Shown piece after piece: positions 33,934-45,600 of a stretch of 64,000 nucleotides of DNA. The DNA is taken from positions 1,247,501 to 1,311,500 of the forward strand of contig NC_134962.1 in assembly GCF_965638725.1 (NCBI RefSeq). The letters are read 5' to 3'. Each line of letters opens with the position of its first letter. The stretch's first letter is position 1. The translations under genes and the position numbers were made by a program. The notes under the pieces are model-generated. The model was not told the DNA's origin and did no database searches. It worked only from the letters and a program-made list of their open reading frames with translations. This DNA is from Aptenodytes patagonicus (lineage: Eukaryota > Chordata > Aves > Sphenisciformes > Spheniscidae).

Positions 33934-34004
33934 CTCAGACCGTTAGACGCCAGGGCCGTGACGTCACCCATTCATAAAACCCCGCGCGCTGTCAGCGCGG
34001 CGCC
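33934..34004. promoter_or_regulatory. ID1: BMP response element upstream of ID1
   Basis: Two SMAD-type AGAC boxes occur in CTCAGACCGTTAGACGCCAG (33934-33953). They are followed by a perfect CRE, TGACGTCA, at 33959-33966, a CATAAAA motif at about 33973, and CTGTCAGCGCGGCGCC (33989-34004), whose GGCGCC is the SMAD1/5 half. From memory the first block is identical to the start of the mouse Id1 BMP response element used in the BRE-luciferase reporter, and the last block closely resembles its end. Here the element lies about 0.5 kb from the ID1 start codon. Confidence 0.75.
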
Positions 34005-34009
34005 TCGCG

Positions 34010-37000
34010 GGCGGTGCCCGTGGCGACGGGGGCGGGGCGGAGCGGGGGGGGAGGGGGGCACCTGCAGCCCCACGGGGGCACCGGGACCCCCACGGGGACA
34101 CGGGGGTACGGGCATCCCCACCGGGGGCAGCCCGTACCCCGCGCCCCCCGCCCCCGGTTCGGTGTCGTGTCCCCCCCCCCCCCCCGGGTCGCCCCGCTCG
34201 CACCCCAGTCCCGGGGCTGAAACCTCCGCGGAGGCGGTGGCTGCCGGGGCGGGAGGTCTCCGGGCTTGGGTCCACCGCGGGGACGGGGGCGCTGGGTGCA
34301 GCTCGCGTGGGGCACCGCGGGGCCGCGGGCTGCGAGCGCGGTCCCGCCGCGGGGGGCGGGGGGGACGGGAGGAGGTCCCGCCGGTGCGGCTGCAGCCTCC
34401 GTGCGAGGCAGCGTCCCGAGCCGCAGCCAAAAGCCGGTCCCAGCCCCGAAGGGCTTCCGATCTGGGCGGTAATTAGCGTTACTGCTCGTTACCCCCGCAC
34501 CTGCAGGGAGGCGCAGCCAGCGCCCTGCCAGCTGCGGGGCCGGGAGCCCGGGGGGGGGCCGAGCAGGACCCCGACCCGTCGGACCCGCAGCTTCGCAGGG
34601 CAGCGCGGACCCCCCCGAACAGCACGAAACGGTGCAGCAGCGAGCAGGGAGGGTGAGCAGGCAGAGCTGCGGCCTTTGGAGTCCCTACACGTGCTCACGG
34701 GTGGGTGGGTGGGTGTGCGCGTACAGACACTGACACACAGGCGCGTGGATGTGAGTGCATGTGTGCGCACACGGAGGCGTGCGCAGGTACGTGCACGCAC
34801 ACACAGATGTATGGACATAGACAAACACGCACGCACAGGAAGATTCACGCGGATACACAGACCTGTGGATGCACACACATGCACAAACACGTCCATAAGT
34901 ACACGCGCACACGCAGACACATGCGCACACGCAGAGGCACGTATGGATGGATGCACATACAGGTACACATACGTGCACGTACATCTATGCACTCTCACGC
35001 ACGCATACACCCCGCCTTGCACACCAATGCGTGTGCCCGGGTGCCAGAGCAGCCCCCGCCACCCCCCGCGTACCCCGCGAGGCCGCGCCGTGGGGCCCGG
35101 CTGCGCCGCCGCATTGTTGGCGGCAGCAGGAGGCCGCTCTGGGCTCTGCCGGGAACAAAGCCAGCGCGGGGCTGGGGCACCCCGGCAGCGCGGCTCCAGC
35201 GCACCCCAACCTCGCGCCGTGCTCAGCTGCCCCCCGCTCGCCAGGGGACAGGGCTGCCAGGGTGGGCTGCACCGCTGCGGTGGCACTGCTGTGATGGCAC
35301 TTCATGGTGACACGGGCACGGGGACAGCCCGGACACCTTGTGCCCTTCCTGGCCAGAGAGAGCGTCATGCGGGCCGGCCCCGGCATGGGTGCAGAGGGCG
35401 ACGGTGCCCTGCCCTTTGTGGGGGTGGGCTGGGGGACAGACCCTCCCATGCCTGGCTGTGCTCGGAGCGGCTGCAGCCTCCCCAGGCGTGTGGGGAGATG
35501 AAGGCCTCCCCTCCCCTTCCTCCTCTGGGGGGGCAGCAATCCTGGACAGCGTGGATGGACTTTAACCCTGCCAGCCTGGCTGGGGGGAGCTGCATCCCTC
35601 TGTCCCTCTGTCCCTCCAGCCCTCTGTCCCTCCCTCTGTCCCTCCTCCCTGTGTCCCCCATCCCGGTGCAGCGGTGGTTCCCAGGGTGGGCATGGCGCTG
35701 GGGTCGCCCCCTCCATTCAGGGCTTGGCGGAGGGCCTGGTGCTGCCCGGTTCCCACCGCGGCTCTCAAAGCTGCTAATTAGCCCCCATCTGGCGGCGGCG
35801 GCCGGGCCGCGGCAGGGAGGCCGGGGACATTGTGCGCAGGAATGCCTTTCAGTGCCGCCGGCCAGCCGGGCGCCGCCAGCTGCGCCGCCAACAATGCGCC
35901 ACGGCCAGGACAAGCCGGCCCCCGCACCCCGGTGGGTGCCCTGCCCACGGCCCCAACCACCGGCCACCCCGGGTGGCGTGGGGACCGGGACGGGCTTCGC
36001 TGCCGTGGCGGGTGTCGTGGCACATGTGGCGTGGCCAGCCCCAGCTGCCGGCGGCCCCGGTCCCTGGGACACCCCCGGCTGCGGGATGCCCTCGCCCTGG
36101 CCCTCTGCGTGTTGGGGTGCTGGGGCCGGGGATGGGGTGCTGGGGTCTGGGCTGCCAGCGTGGCCCCAGGACACCGCCCTGGCCACAGCTGGGCGCGGGG
36201 TCCCGGCGTGGCATGCCGGCCAGCGCGGACAGTGTTGTCCGGCAAGACGGATAGCTTAATTTCCATGTCAATTCTGGGAACGGGGCGCGCAGCGCGGTAA
36301 CAGCGGCCTCGGCCATATGGCGCTGGCTGGGCTCAGCCCGTCCGGGGGGGTGGCTGCTTTGCACGGAGCAGGGGTTGCCCGGCAGCCGAGCACATCAAAG
36401 CCTCCGGCCGCCCCCCGCCCTGCCGGGACCACACAGGGCATGGCCGTGCCGGGCCGGCGAGGGGCCGCCGGGGGCTGCCTGTGCTGCGGTGCCGATGGGG
36501 ATAGGGGCTGGCCAGCACCCCAGCCCTGGCAGCACCCAGTCCCGGCTGGCAGCACCCAGCCCCATGCTCGGGTGCGCAGGGCTCTGCAGGGCTGCGAGCA
36601 GGAGGAGGGAAGGCAGCATGGACACGACGGGTCAGGCTGGGGGCCCCCCCAGTGAACGGGACCCCCAAACCCAGGCTGCTCCTGCCCTGGCTGCGGGCTG
36701 GGCTCCATCCAGGTCCCCTCACCCCATGCCATCTGCGGATCGGCCCTGGGGACACGCACGCCTCCCCGCCTTGGGGCTGTGCAGAGCCCATGCCCGCAGG
36801 ATGGTGCTGAGCCGGGGCCAGCCGCACAGCTGGAGCAGGGACGAAGCCTGAGAAAGCCCCTGCGCGTTCCCCTCCTGCCTTCTCCCTTCCCGTCCCCAGC
36901 TCCATCCGCTGCAGCCCAGACCAGCTGGAGCCAGGCGGCCCTTCCTGGGATTTATTCCAGCTTCCTGCCCCTCCTCGCCGGCCGGCCGGGGCTGGGGCTG

Positions 37001-38260
37001 CTCTCGGCTGTTTCCTCTCCCCGCTCGAGGCCGCCGGCCGGGCGCCACCGCCGCTACCCTGCAGGACCCCGGTTCTCACTGCCGGTACCCCCACCGCAGC
37101 CGGGCATCCCCGGCCCTGCACAGTTGGGGCATGAGGTGCTGCACCGGGGACTGCAGGACCCAGCACCCATCCCACCAGCTGCACCCCCGGCCACGGTGGG
37201 GAGGCTCTGCGGAGCTCTGGGGACGAGCAGCCTCGGTGTCCCCCCCCCGGCCCCAGGCACCAGCACTCCCCACCCGTGAAACCGCCATCCCACTGCCTGG
37301 CATTTGCACCCAGGGGTGCCCCCTGTGCACCCCCAGCTCAGCCCATCCCACCCCGCTGCAATCCCTGGCAGGAGCCTGGCACGAGGGGAGGGCGGCCAGG
37401 GGCTCTCCCCGCCAGCAGGCACCTGCATCGCTGCCCCGAGGGGCCATGGGTGGGGGGGGGAGGATCACCCCAAACCCCACGGCTGCCAGCAGCGGGGCAG
37501 GCTGACTCCGGCTCCGGTCCCTGCCCCGGCTGGGCGCAGCTCCGTGGATGGAGGTTTCCTGCCAGAGCTGGTGCGTTCGTGTTTCCGCAGCCCCCCCCCG
37601 AGCCGGAGGGACCCCATGGTGAGGGGAAGGTGGCCCAGCGGTGGCCCAGACAGAGTGGAGCCGTGTGGCCGCAGCAGTGCCAGGAGCGGAGGTGCGGCGG
37701 GGACCAGGTGCAGCGGGCGAGCGAGCCCGGGGCCGCCGAGGCGCCGGCTCCGCTGGCAGCTCCTTGCAGGGCCCAGCATGTTTCCTTCCTCCGGCCCGGC
37801 CCTGGCTTATCGGCCGGGCAGGGTGAGGGGTGACCCTGCTCTCCCCTCCCCAGACCTTCTGCTCCCTGCAGCCCCGGGCCCTGGGCGAGATCCTGGCTCG
37901 CTGCCACGCTCCCACCGCACGTACAGCTGGCATGAGCATCCCCAAGCTCTGCGGGGGGCAGCAGGGAGGCAGGAGGGCGATACCGGGGCTGGGGGGTACC
38001 ACGTGCAACCCCCAGCCTGTTCCTGCACGCACGGGGGCTCCGGAGGCTGCACGGGGACGGGTGCGAGGCCACAGTGGCATCAGGCTCCCACCACCCGAAG
38101 CTGGGGAGGATGCGGAGCCTTCGCAGGACGCGGTGCCAGACCCGCACCGGGGGTGGGGGGGGGGCACACAGAGTCACGCCGCAGCGGTGAGCGGGGACCC
38201 GGCTCGGGGCAGGGTGCTGCGCCCCGCGGCAGAGCCAGCGTCGTTTTCCACGGGACACTG
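34010..38260. other. Intergenic region upstream of ID1
   Basis: No gene is supported. A degenerate CA/CACG-rich repeat spans about 34685-35010, and a CCCTCTGT-type tandem patch lies at about 35593-35655. Possible regulatory clusters lie at 35765-35900 (palindromic GCTAATTAGC, CATTGTG, GGAATG, AACAATG) and at 36240-36310 (a STAT-type TTCTGGGAA at 36272-36280). The 650-codon plus-strand frame at 34307-36259 crosses the CA repeat and has no domain or splice evidence, so it is not annotated. Confidence 0.6.
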
Positions 38261-38269
38261 GAGGCTGGT

Positions 38270-38600
38270 GAAATCACATCTGGAGTCTAGACTCAGCGAC
38301 TCCGTGGGCCGGGCCTGGCGGCCTCGCCATGCCCAAACCCTGCTGCACACTGTTTGCTTAGCTGGAGGTATTTAATTGGAATTAAAGTGGCCCCTCTTGT
38401 TTTTGCGGACAGGGCTGTTGGAAAAGGAGCTGTAAGTCATAGAAAACATCTGTAGGAGACTGCGAAGGGTCATTAGATGGCAGAACACGAGGCGCCACTT
38501 TTAGTGCTCGCAGCCGACGCGGGGAATAATGGTTCAATACGGCTTTTGTGGAGGGGCTGCCAAGCCGGCAAACACTTTCTGTTTATTCTGGCAGTGGGCA
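38270..38600. promoter_or_regulatory. Candidate enhancer with palindromic SMAD element
   Basis: A less GC-rich island of about 300 bases stands out from its GC-rich surroundings. It holds GTCTAGAC at 38285-38292 (the palindromic SMAD3/4 consensus), an E-box CATCTGG just before it, ATTTAATTGGAATTAAA at about 38370-38386, and GGCGCC at 38491-38496. It lies about 4.9 kb upstream of ID1 and about 1 kb beyond the HM13 3' end. Function is inferred from motifs only. Confidence 0.35.
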
Positions 38601-39355
38601 TGGCCGGAGGGATGCAGGATCCTCTGCATGCCTGCCCCAGGGGCGGGCAGGGAGGACACCGCCGGTGCTGCAGGACATGCGGCAACCGGCCCCAGCGGGA
38701 GCCGAGGCGGCTGCTGGAGCTGCCCCTGCCTGCAGCCGCTCCAGCCCCCCTGCCTGCACTGGCCCCCCCTGCCTGTCCCAGCCCCAGGGGGTGCAGGCTG
38801 GCGCCTGGCTCCCTGCAAGGAGGGGGGGACAGCCCGTGCTCTCTTCCCCCCGCTCTGGGGCTGGGTTTGGGGTCACCCAGCTCTTTCCCTCCCATGCCCG
38901 CTCCCCCACGCCACAGGGGCTCAGCCCCAGCTCGCTGAGCCCCCCAGCAGCCGAGGCAGAGGATATCCCCATCCCACCAGGTTCCCGCACCCCAATCCCC
39001 GGCTCAGCCACCCCGCTCCGGGGCCAGACTTCAGCTCAAACCCGCCTGGGGACAGGCTGGGGGTCAGCGACCGCGGCCCTAAATCTGGGTGTTGCAGAGA
39101 GGGGGGCCAGGCTGAGGCTGGCCGGGGGAAGGCCGAGCACCAGAGGAGCAGGAGGGGGAAGGGGACGGTCACTTGGAAACAGCCAGACAACAGCCATGGG
39201 CCCCACAGGGAGAACAAGGCTGCCGGTGAGCTGGGACACTGATCCCGGTGCCGGCCAGGCGGCTGAGCAGGGGCTACAACCGGAGCAGCGGCCAAGGCAA
39301 GGGCTGCCGGCACGGCCCCGGCACTGCCAGACCAGCACTCCTTCCTTCGACATGG

Positions 39356-39361
39356 TTTAAT
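39356..39361 (-). terminator. HM13: HM13 poly(A) signal
   Basis: A minus-strand ATTAAA follows an AT-rich UTR tail (about 39400-39360) roughly 285 bases after the HM13 stop codon. Cleavage would be near 39335. No nearer AATAAA was found. Confidence 0.6.
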
Positions 39362-39644
39362 ATGAGAGAAAGCAAATGCACAATACAAAATTTAAAAACC
39401 GGCCTGTGGTTTGCCCCCCACCCACCTTGTACCCCCGCAGGAGATAAACAGGCGGGGGGGCGGCGGCGCGGCCCCGGGGGGCCGGCGGGGGGGTGGCTAT
39501 GCGGCGTACATCGATACCCCACCTGGGTGGCTGCTCCGACACACACAACACGATGCTCTTGCACAATTGTTTCGTTGTCTGTCACTTGCGGAGGGTCTGG
39601 AAGGGCCCCAGCCCAGCGCCGCTGGGCACGGCCTGTGGGCAAGG

Positions 39645-42600
39645 TCACTTTTCCTTCTTGGCAGCTTCTGTCGTCTCTTCTTTGGAGGCCCCCGGCACCT
39701 CCTTGGGGGTAGAGCTCTCCTCGTAGCTGGGGACGAGAGGGACAAGAGGGAGGAGTGAGTGGGGCCAGACCTTCTCTGGGGACAGACTTGTGCCAGGCAA
39801 GGACAGCCCAGCCCGGGGCCGCAGGCTCGGGGTCTGCCCTGCTGCAGCGGCCAGGCCGTGCCGAGGAGGGGTGGGCTCCAGCCATCAGCCCCCCCAGTGT
39901 AGGAAACCTGACGGGGCAGAGCCCAGGCGGGGAGATGAACGCTGCGACACCCCCCCGGACACCTCCAGGGATGGGGTGCACCCAGCCAGGGGCTGGGGCT
40001 TCCCCCGCCGAGCCCTCAGGCCAGCTCCGTGCCGGGGGGGTCCATCCGCCTGTCAGCGCCCGTCGTCGCTCCCGAGAGCACCGTCGGATATCCCGAACAG
40101 CACGCCGCTTCCCCCCACGCTGCCATGCCGAGCACTGGTGCCAGCGAGGCCAGTTAGCGGGGGGGAGCCGCAGCAAGACCGACAGCGGCGATCCCCCCCA
40201 GGGACTCGCTCCTCTGGCTGCAAAGCCCCCCAGCACCATCCCCGGGGCCCTTGCAAAGGAAACCTGGGAGCGCTGCCTTCCAGCAGGAAGCACGACGAGG
40301 GCAGAGATGTCAAATCCTCTCCCCCCTCACAGTCTCCCCTCAAAGAGAGGGAGAGAAGCCGGCCCGCAGCAGCGAGGCGACAGCTACTGCCTCTGACCGG
40401 GGAAAGGGGAGAGCCGGGACCAGCCCCTACCTGGCCAGAGTGACAGACAGAGAAAGGGCACCGCGTGCGATTGCTACATGGCACTAGGGCTTTGCTGCCG
40501 GCGTCGGCGGGGACAGGACAGTTTCTGCTGCATGGAATCAGCAAGGCTGGCCGGCGAGCCGGACACGGTGGGGAAGTGGGTAAGTCGTGGTGTGTGTGGC
40601 AAGATTTCAGCAGAGGATTCATAGCTGCAGGAGAGAGAGGAAGCAGGAGGGGACAGGGGGAAGACGAGGACAGAAAGGAAAGGGGGGGGGGGAAGAGAGA
40701 GAAAAAGCAGAAGAGTTTTGGAGCGAGGCTGCTGCAGACCCGCCACCCTGCGCAGGCAGCCTGCTGTCCCCTCCAGCTGCTGGCACCCACTAACTCAGGC
40801 TGGGGTGGCCACGGGGCCGTGCTGGCAGGCTCCTGCCTGCACTCCCCTTGCCTGCAGACCCCAGGGCAGGGCTCCAGCACGGAAGACTGAGGGCCGAGAC
40901 GCGCGGAGAAGGCAGCTCCCGCTGGCATGAGTAGAGCCAGGCAGACGGAGCCCACAGGAGAGCAAGCCTGGGCACCAGGAAGGCAGCGGCAGAGCGGCCC
41001 AGGGGCTGTGCAGGCAGCAGACCGATGCGGCAGAACCCTTCCTGCCGCTCGAGGACAGCGCGCCTGCAGCAGGTGTGAGCGGCGGGACGGGTTCCCCACT
41101 GCTGACGGAGGCAGAGCGAAGGTTACTGCCTGCCCAGGGAGGCTCGGCAAGGCTGGGAGCCGCAAAACTGATCCCGATGTCGCCCACCTCCGCTCCATCG
41201 GCGCCCCTTCCCCAGGCCTGCAGCACAGATCTGCCCGCTCCCACCCTCCCCGTAGCGCTGTCTTGTACTCGCCACTGCGTCAGACCCTCGCTGCCCTCTC
41301 CCAGGGGAGCCAACGGCTGCTGCGAGACACCACGCGCAGGCAGCTCACTGTGTGCAGGCAGCTGGTCGGCAGAGACCACAGGGGAGCTGCCAGCTCCGGG
41401 CTGCCGTCAGCGTGGGGAGGAGCAGGATGCACCAAAACCACGCAGGGGAGCTACACCTGGTGGGATTCCTGCGGTGGGAGCCACTGCCCTCCAGGCACGA
41501 GTCCCATCGCGTCCCACTTCCTCTGCCTGCAGCTGGAGCGACTTCAAGGGGGTCCGACCCCAGCGCCCGTCACGGTTGCAACCCCCCAGCCTCCCGCGCT
41601 TGCCCTGGCAGCGCTCAGCAAACAACAGTGGGCAGCGCTTTGCTGCTGGAGCAGCTCGTGCTAATGCTCTGCGGGGGCATTAGCCCCCCGTGACCGGCTG
41701 CCAGGCTCCCCTGGGCCGCCTTGCTGCCGGGCGGGCCGGACTCGCAGCTGGTCTCTCCCCAGTTTCCTAGCGCGGGAGGTGGTGCTGCTGTCAGCTGGTG
41801 AGTCACGGCGCTGGGGAGAGCGGCTGCAGGATCCCAGGTGCACAGGAAGGACGATCCCAGGACACTCGGCGCCTGCAGCAGTGATCGTCAGAAGCAGACA
41901 TCAAAGGACGGGCAGGTGCGGCAGGGCTGGGGAGCCGGCCCAGCTGACAGCCCGGTGGGAACACGCATACCTGCGTCTCCCAGGGGAGGGGAAGGAGGCA
42001 AGGGCAGCTGGCTCCCCGCCGTGCCCCAGTCGGGTGCTGGTTTCCCTCTGAGCAGGCTGGGGGCTCGGGCAGGCCCCCGCGGGCAGGGGCACCCCCGGAG
42101 CGGGGAGGCTGGGGGGGGTGAATGGCCCTGCTTTGGGACGGATGTTCCCTTCCCTCCTCTGCTTCAGCCGTCTTCAAACAAACAACTGCACTGGGCCACC
42201 ACCGAGCCTCGAGCACAACCGGCCGACCACAGTGGAAAAACAGCTTCCAGGCAGGCCAGGCCATGCTCCACGTGGCTCAGAGGGGACAGTCCAGGCAGGA
42301 GACCAAAGCTGCCCGCCGACAGCGAACAGGCGTTCGCCTGGAGCACGGCAGGCTGAGAAAAGGGCCGGAGCGCAACAGCACAGCACAGACCCCTTTCTCT
42401 GCACCTACAGTTCCCGGGGCAGGGAGACTGCTGCAAACCAGGGTACTTCACCCGAGCGGGGAGGCTGGGATGTGCTCGAACCAGCCCTGGCTGCTCTCGC
42501 AGCCGGATCCGGCTCCGTTCTCCCCCACCCACAGGCCCTGGGACACAATGACCAAGTATCTCGGCACCAGGTGCGCGGTCCCACCCTCCCCTGCCTGCCA

Positions 42601-45600
42601 GCACACGGGAAGAGTTTGTCACCGAGGCATAAAGCAATACCAGATGCTGCCTGCCTGTTGGTACCGCACCAAAGCTCCCACCCGGCTACGAGGAGGTGGC
42701 TGGAGCCAGGGCCGGCGTGTACAAACACAGACCCACTCCCTCCACCCACGCACGTACACGCGCACACCCAGAGCATGCCCAGATGAACCCGTCCCTCCAG
42801 CTGTGCCCAGGCGTGGGAACATCTGCACGCTTCATGCGCTCCAGAGCCGCGGGCAAAACAGCTCCGTCCCCAGCTGACGCTCACCTGAACATTTCAGTTA
42901 CTTCTCCCTTTGCCAAGGCCACAAGAAGCGGGAATCCGATGCATGCAGGGACCAGGTACAGAAGAGCAGGCTGTTGGGAAGAAAAACAACTGTTAAACCA
43001 AACCACAAATCACCCCTCGGGAGGAGCGCGAGGCGAGCTGGCCCTGTCCCCTCTGCACCCATGGCGTCTGTCACAGCGCTGCACAGAGGATTAATGCCCC
43101 AGAAAGCGGCTTCGAGAGCCAAGTTACAGCTGCAGCAGCACAAAACCCTCACCGTGAGGTCCCAGCGGGCCACGAACACACTGAGGGCCCCTGTGCAGAT
43201 CAGCACAGGTGTGTGGGCTCCCAGGACCCCTCCGCAGCACGGAGGGTGGGTCTTCAGGGGCAGCTTGGTTGCAAAGAGCCACAAAAACACAGGGCAGCCC
43301 GGCTGAGGTGCTGTTGTTGGAAACACAGCTGCCTGAACCAGCCTTGCCCCAAACAGGACTCCGCTCCAGCCAGGCACACAAGCTTTGGGCAGAGAAAGGT
43401 ACAGGCAGGGACTGGAAAAGCAAAGCCAAAAGAAGAAATGCATCTACTTTTTCCTGGCATGATGCAGGAACCTCGTGGCCAAGCTGGCGTGTCCCGCTTG
43501 GGACGTGCATCTGCGGGAGGCAGCGCAGCGGAGCTCACCTGGGCGTGCTTGAAGATGTGCATGATGAATATGGTCAGGCCCAGCCCGAAGATGTAGGCCA
43601 CAAAGCTGGTGTAGAAATACGTGTGCGTGTTCTTCTTCAAGCTGTAGGGAAAGGGAGCAGAGCCCAGTGACCTCGGGTCTGGGACGCCAGTGGCCGAAAC
43701 GGAGCTGGCCCAGCGTTCTCAGCCATCTCCCGCTGGGGCACAGGGAGCTGTGCTCTGCCCATGCTCTCGGGCCAGCGCAGATACTGCCACCAGCACAGCC
43801 CCCAGTCCCGCGGGAGCAGCGAGGGACTGGGTGGGGTGACACCCAGGTGAGGGGCTGGGGAAGGGAAGGAGGCGCATGATCCTGCTGCTGGATGGCTACT
43901 GGGGCGAGGGGGGAGGGGGGAGAGGAATCGGTGCTGGGACCCGGGGAGAGGGTCCCCCCACCTTCTCAGGGGAGGCACGGCCGGTCCCTGGCACCCCGCT
44001 CTCAGCACATGCTGTTTTATTGCAGGGCAGGCCGCGGGAACTGGGATTCCCAGCAGGTGCAGGCAGGATGTGGGTGGAAACACCTGGAAGAGCTGGCACA
44101 GACCGGAGGGCCTGTGCAACAGCAGTGGGAGTGGGGCCACACCACCGCAGTCACACGAAGCGGCCCATTCCCGGCAGCTCCCCAGCCGGTGACTTTCGGT
44201 GTGGGGCAACGGCTGAAAGCTACACCCTGGCAGTAGGCACAGCTTCCCCGCGTAGGAAGGAGCTGCTTTCCCCAACGGCAACCCAGAGGCAGCCAGCACT
44301 GCCGGGCACCGATTTGCATCCACGCGAGCACTTCCCAGGTGCCAGCACCCCTGGCTCTTTCCCATGCCGTCGCCGCTTCCCCTTGCCGCCGCAGCACTGC
44401 CCTCTCCTCCTCGGTGCCAGGGAGCTGGTGAGGCTCTGGGGGGCCATTACGTGCTGCTGCCCTGGCCCCTTCCCCTGTTGCTGCCTGCCCTGCCCACCCT
44501 GCCACGCGTACAGCAACACCCGTGAGCTCAAACAACTCACCCCCAGCGCTCAGGACTTACCCAAAAAGCCAGCCCTGCTCACGTCTTACTCTTCCAAGAG
44601 CTTCCCCTTGCACCCCCCAGTCCCAGCCACTCTCCCGGGTCCCCACGCCAAGCCCCGGAGGGGAGCACACGACTGTTCTCCTGGCTTCCTCTTCCCCTTT
44701 TCCTCTACAAAAGCAGCTCAAATATGCTGCAAGATGCAACCTGCCAGAGACCCTTCCCTACCGCCCACTCACCTGATGTCAAACCGCAGCAGCAAGGCAA
44801 TGAAGATCCCTGTGGGGAGAAGGGGACAGTGAGGGGATGGAGGTCCTAGGGAAGGCTGAGCGAGACAGGGCAGGACCCGCAGCGGCTCCGGGTGCCGTGC
44901 CTGGGCTGACAGTGCCCTCTCGTGGCACAAGGCACCGGGACAGCACCCGGATCCGATGGGAGACCCCCCAGTCCACACAGCCCCCAGCCCACGCAGCCCC
45001 CCAGCCCTGGCAGGAGGCCCGCAGGGCTCCGGCATGGTCAAAGGCAGAGCGAGGCACCCGCTCAGCTCCCCGCAGCCCATTCAGACAGGCGATCCCAGTC
45101 ACGTCCCCCCTCTTCTGTCCTTACCTGGAATGACAATGTCTCCCAGACCCAGCATGGCAAAGTTGTCGGCCTCCAGCCCCTTCTCCAGCAGGTCCTGAGG
45201 GAAAACCACTACGAGGTGTAGAGGGAGGAACAGTGAGGGGGGAGTGTCTGTGCTGAGCAGACCTCAGCACCGCTGTGCCTGGCAAAAAGGGACCAGAGCA
45301 GGGCAAGACCCCCGTCCCTGCCCTCGGTCTCCTCCTCCCCTGCAGCTCCCCTTTGTTCTCCTTCCTGGGACAACTCTGGGCATCAGGATGGGAAACTGAG
45401 GGGTTCGGGGCCAGCCCCACGCACAGGTTTCAGCCCCAGCTCCCAGGACCCAAACCACTGCACGCTCCACAACAGCGCAAATTCGCCCCTCCTGCTGTTT
45501 TGGGGGGTCTGTGGGTTTTTTTGCATTATTTTTTTTTTTTTATGAGCAGGTGAAATTGCCCGCTCTGGGGGTGCAGACTAACCCAGCCAGCTCAGGGCTC

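Noticed and set aside
34307-36259. 650-codon plus-strand open frame upstream of ID1
   Set aside because: It passes through the CA-rich repeat and biased GC sequence, contains no recognisable domain, and lacks splice or promoter support.
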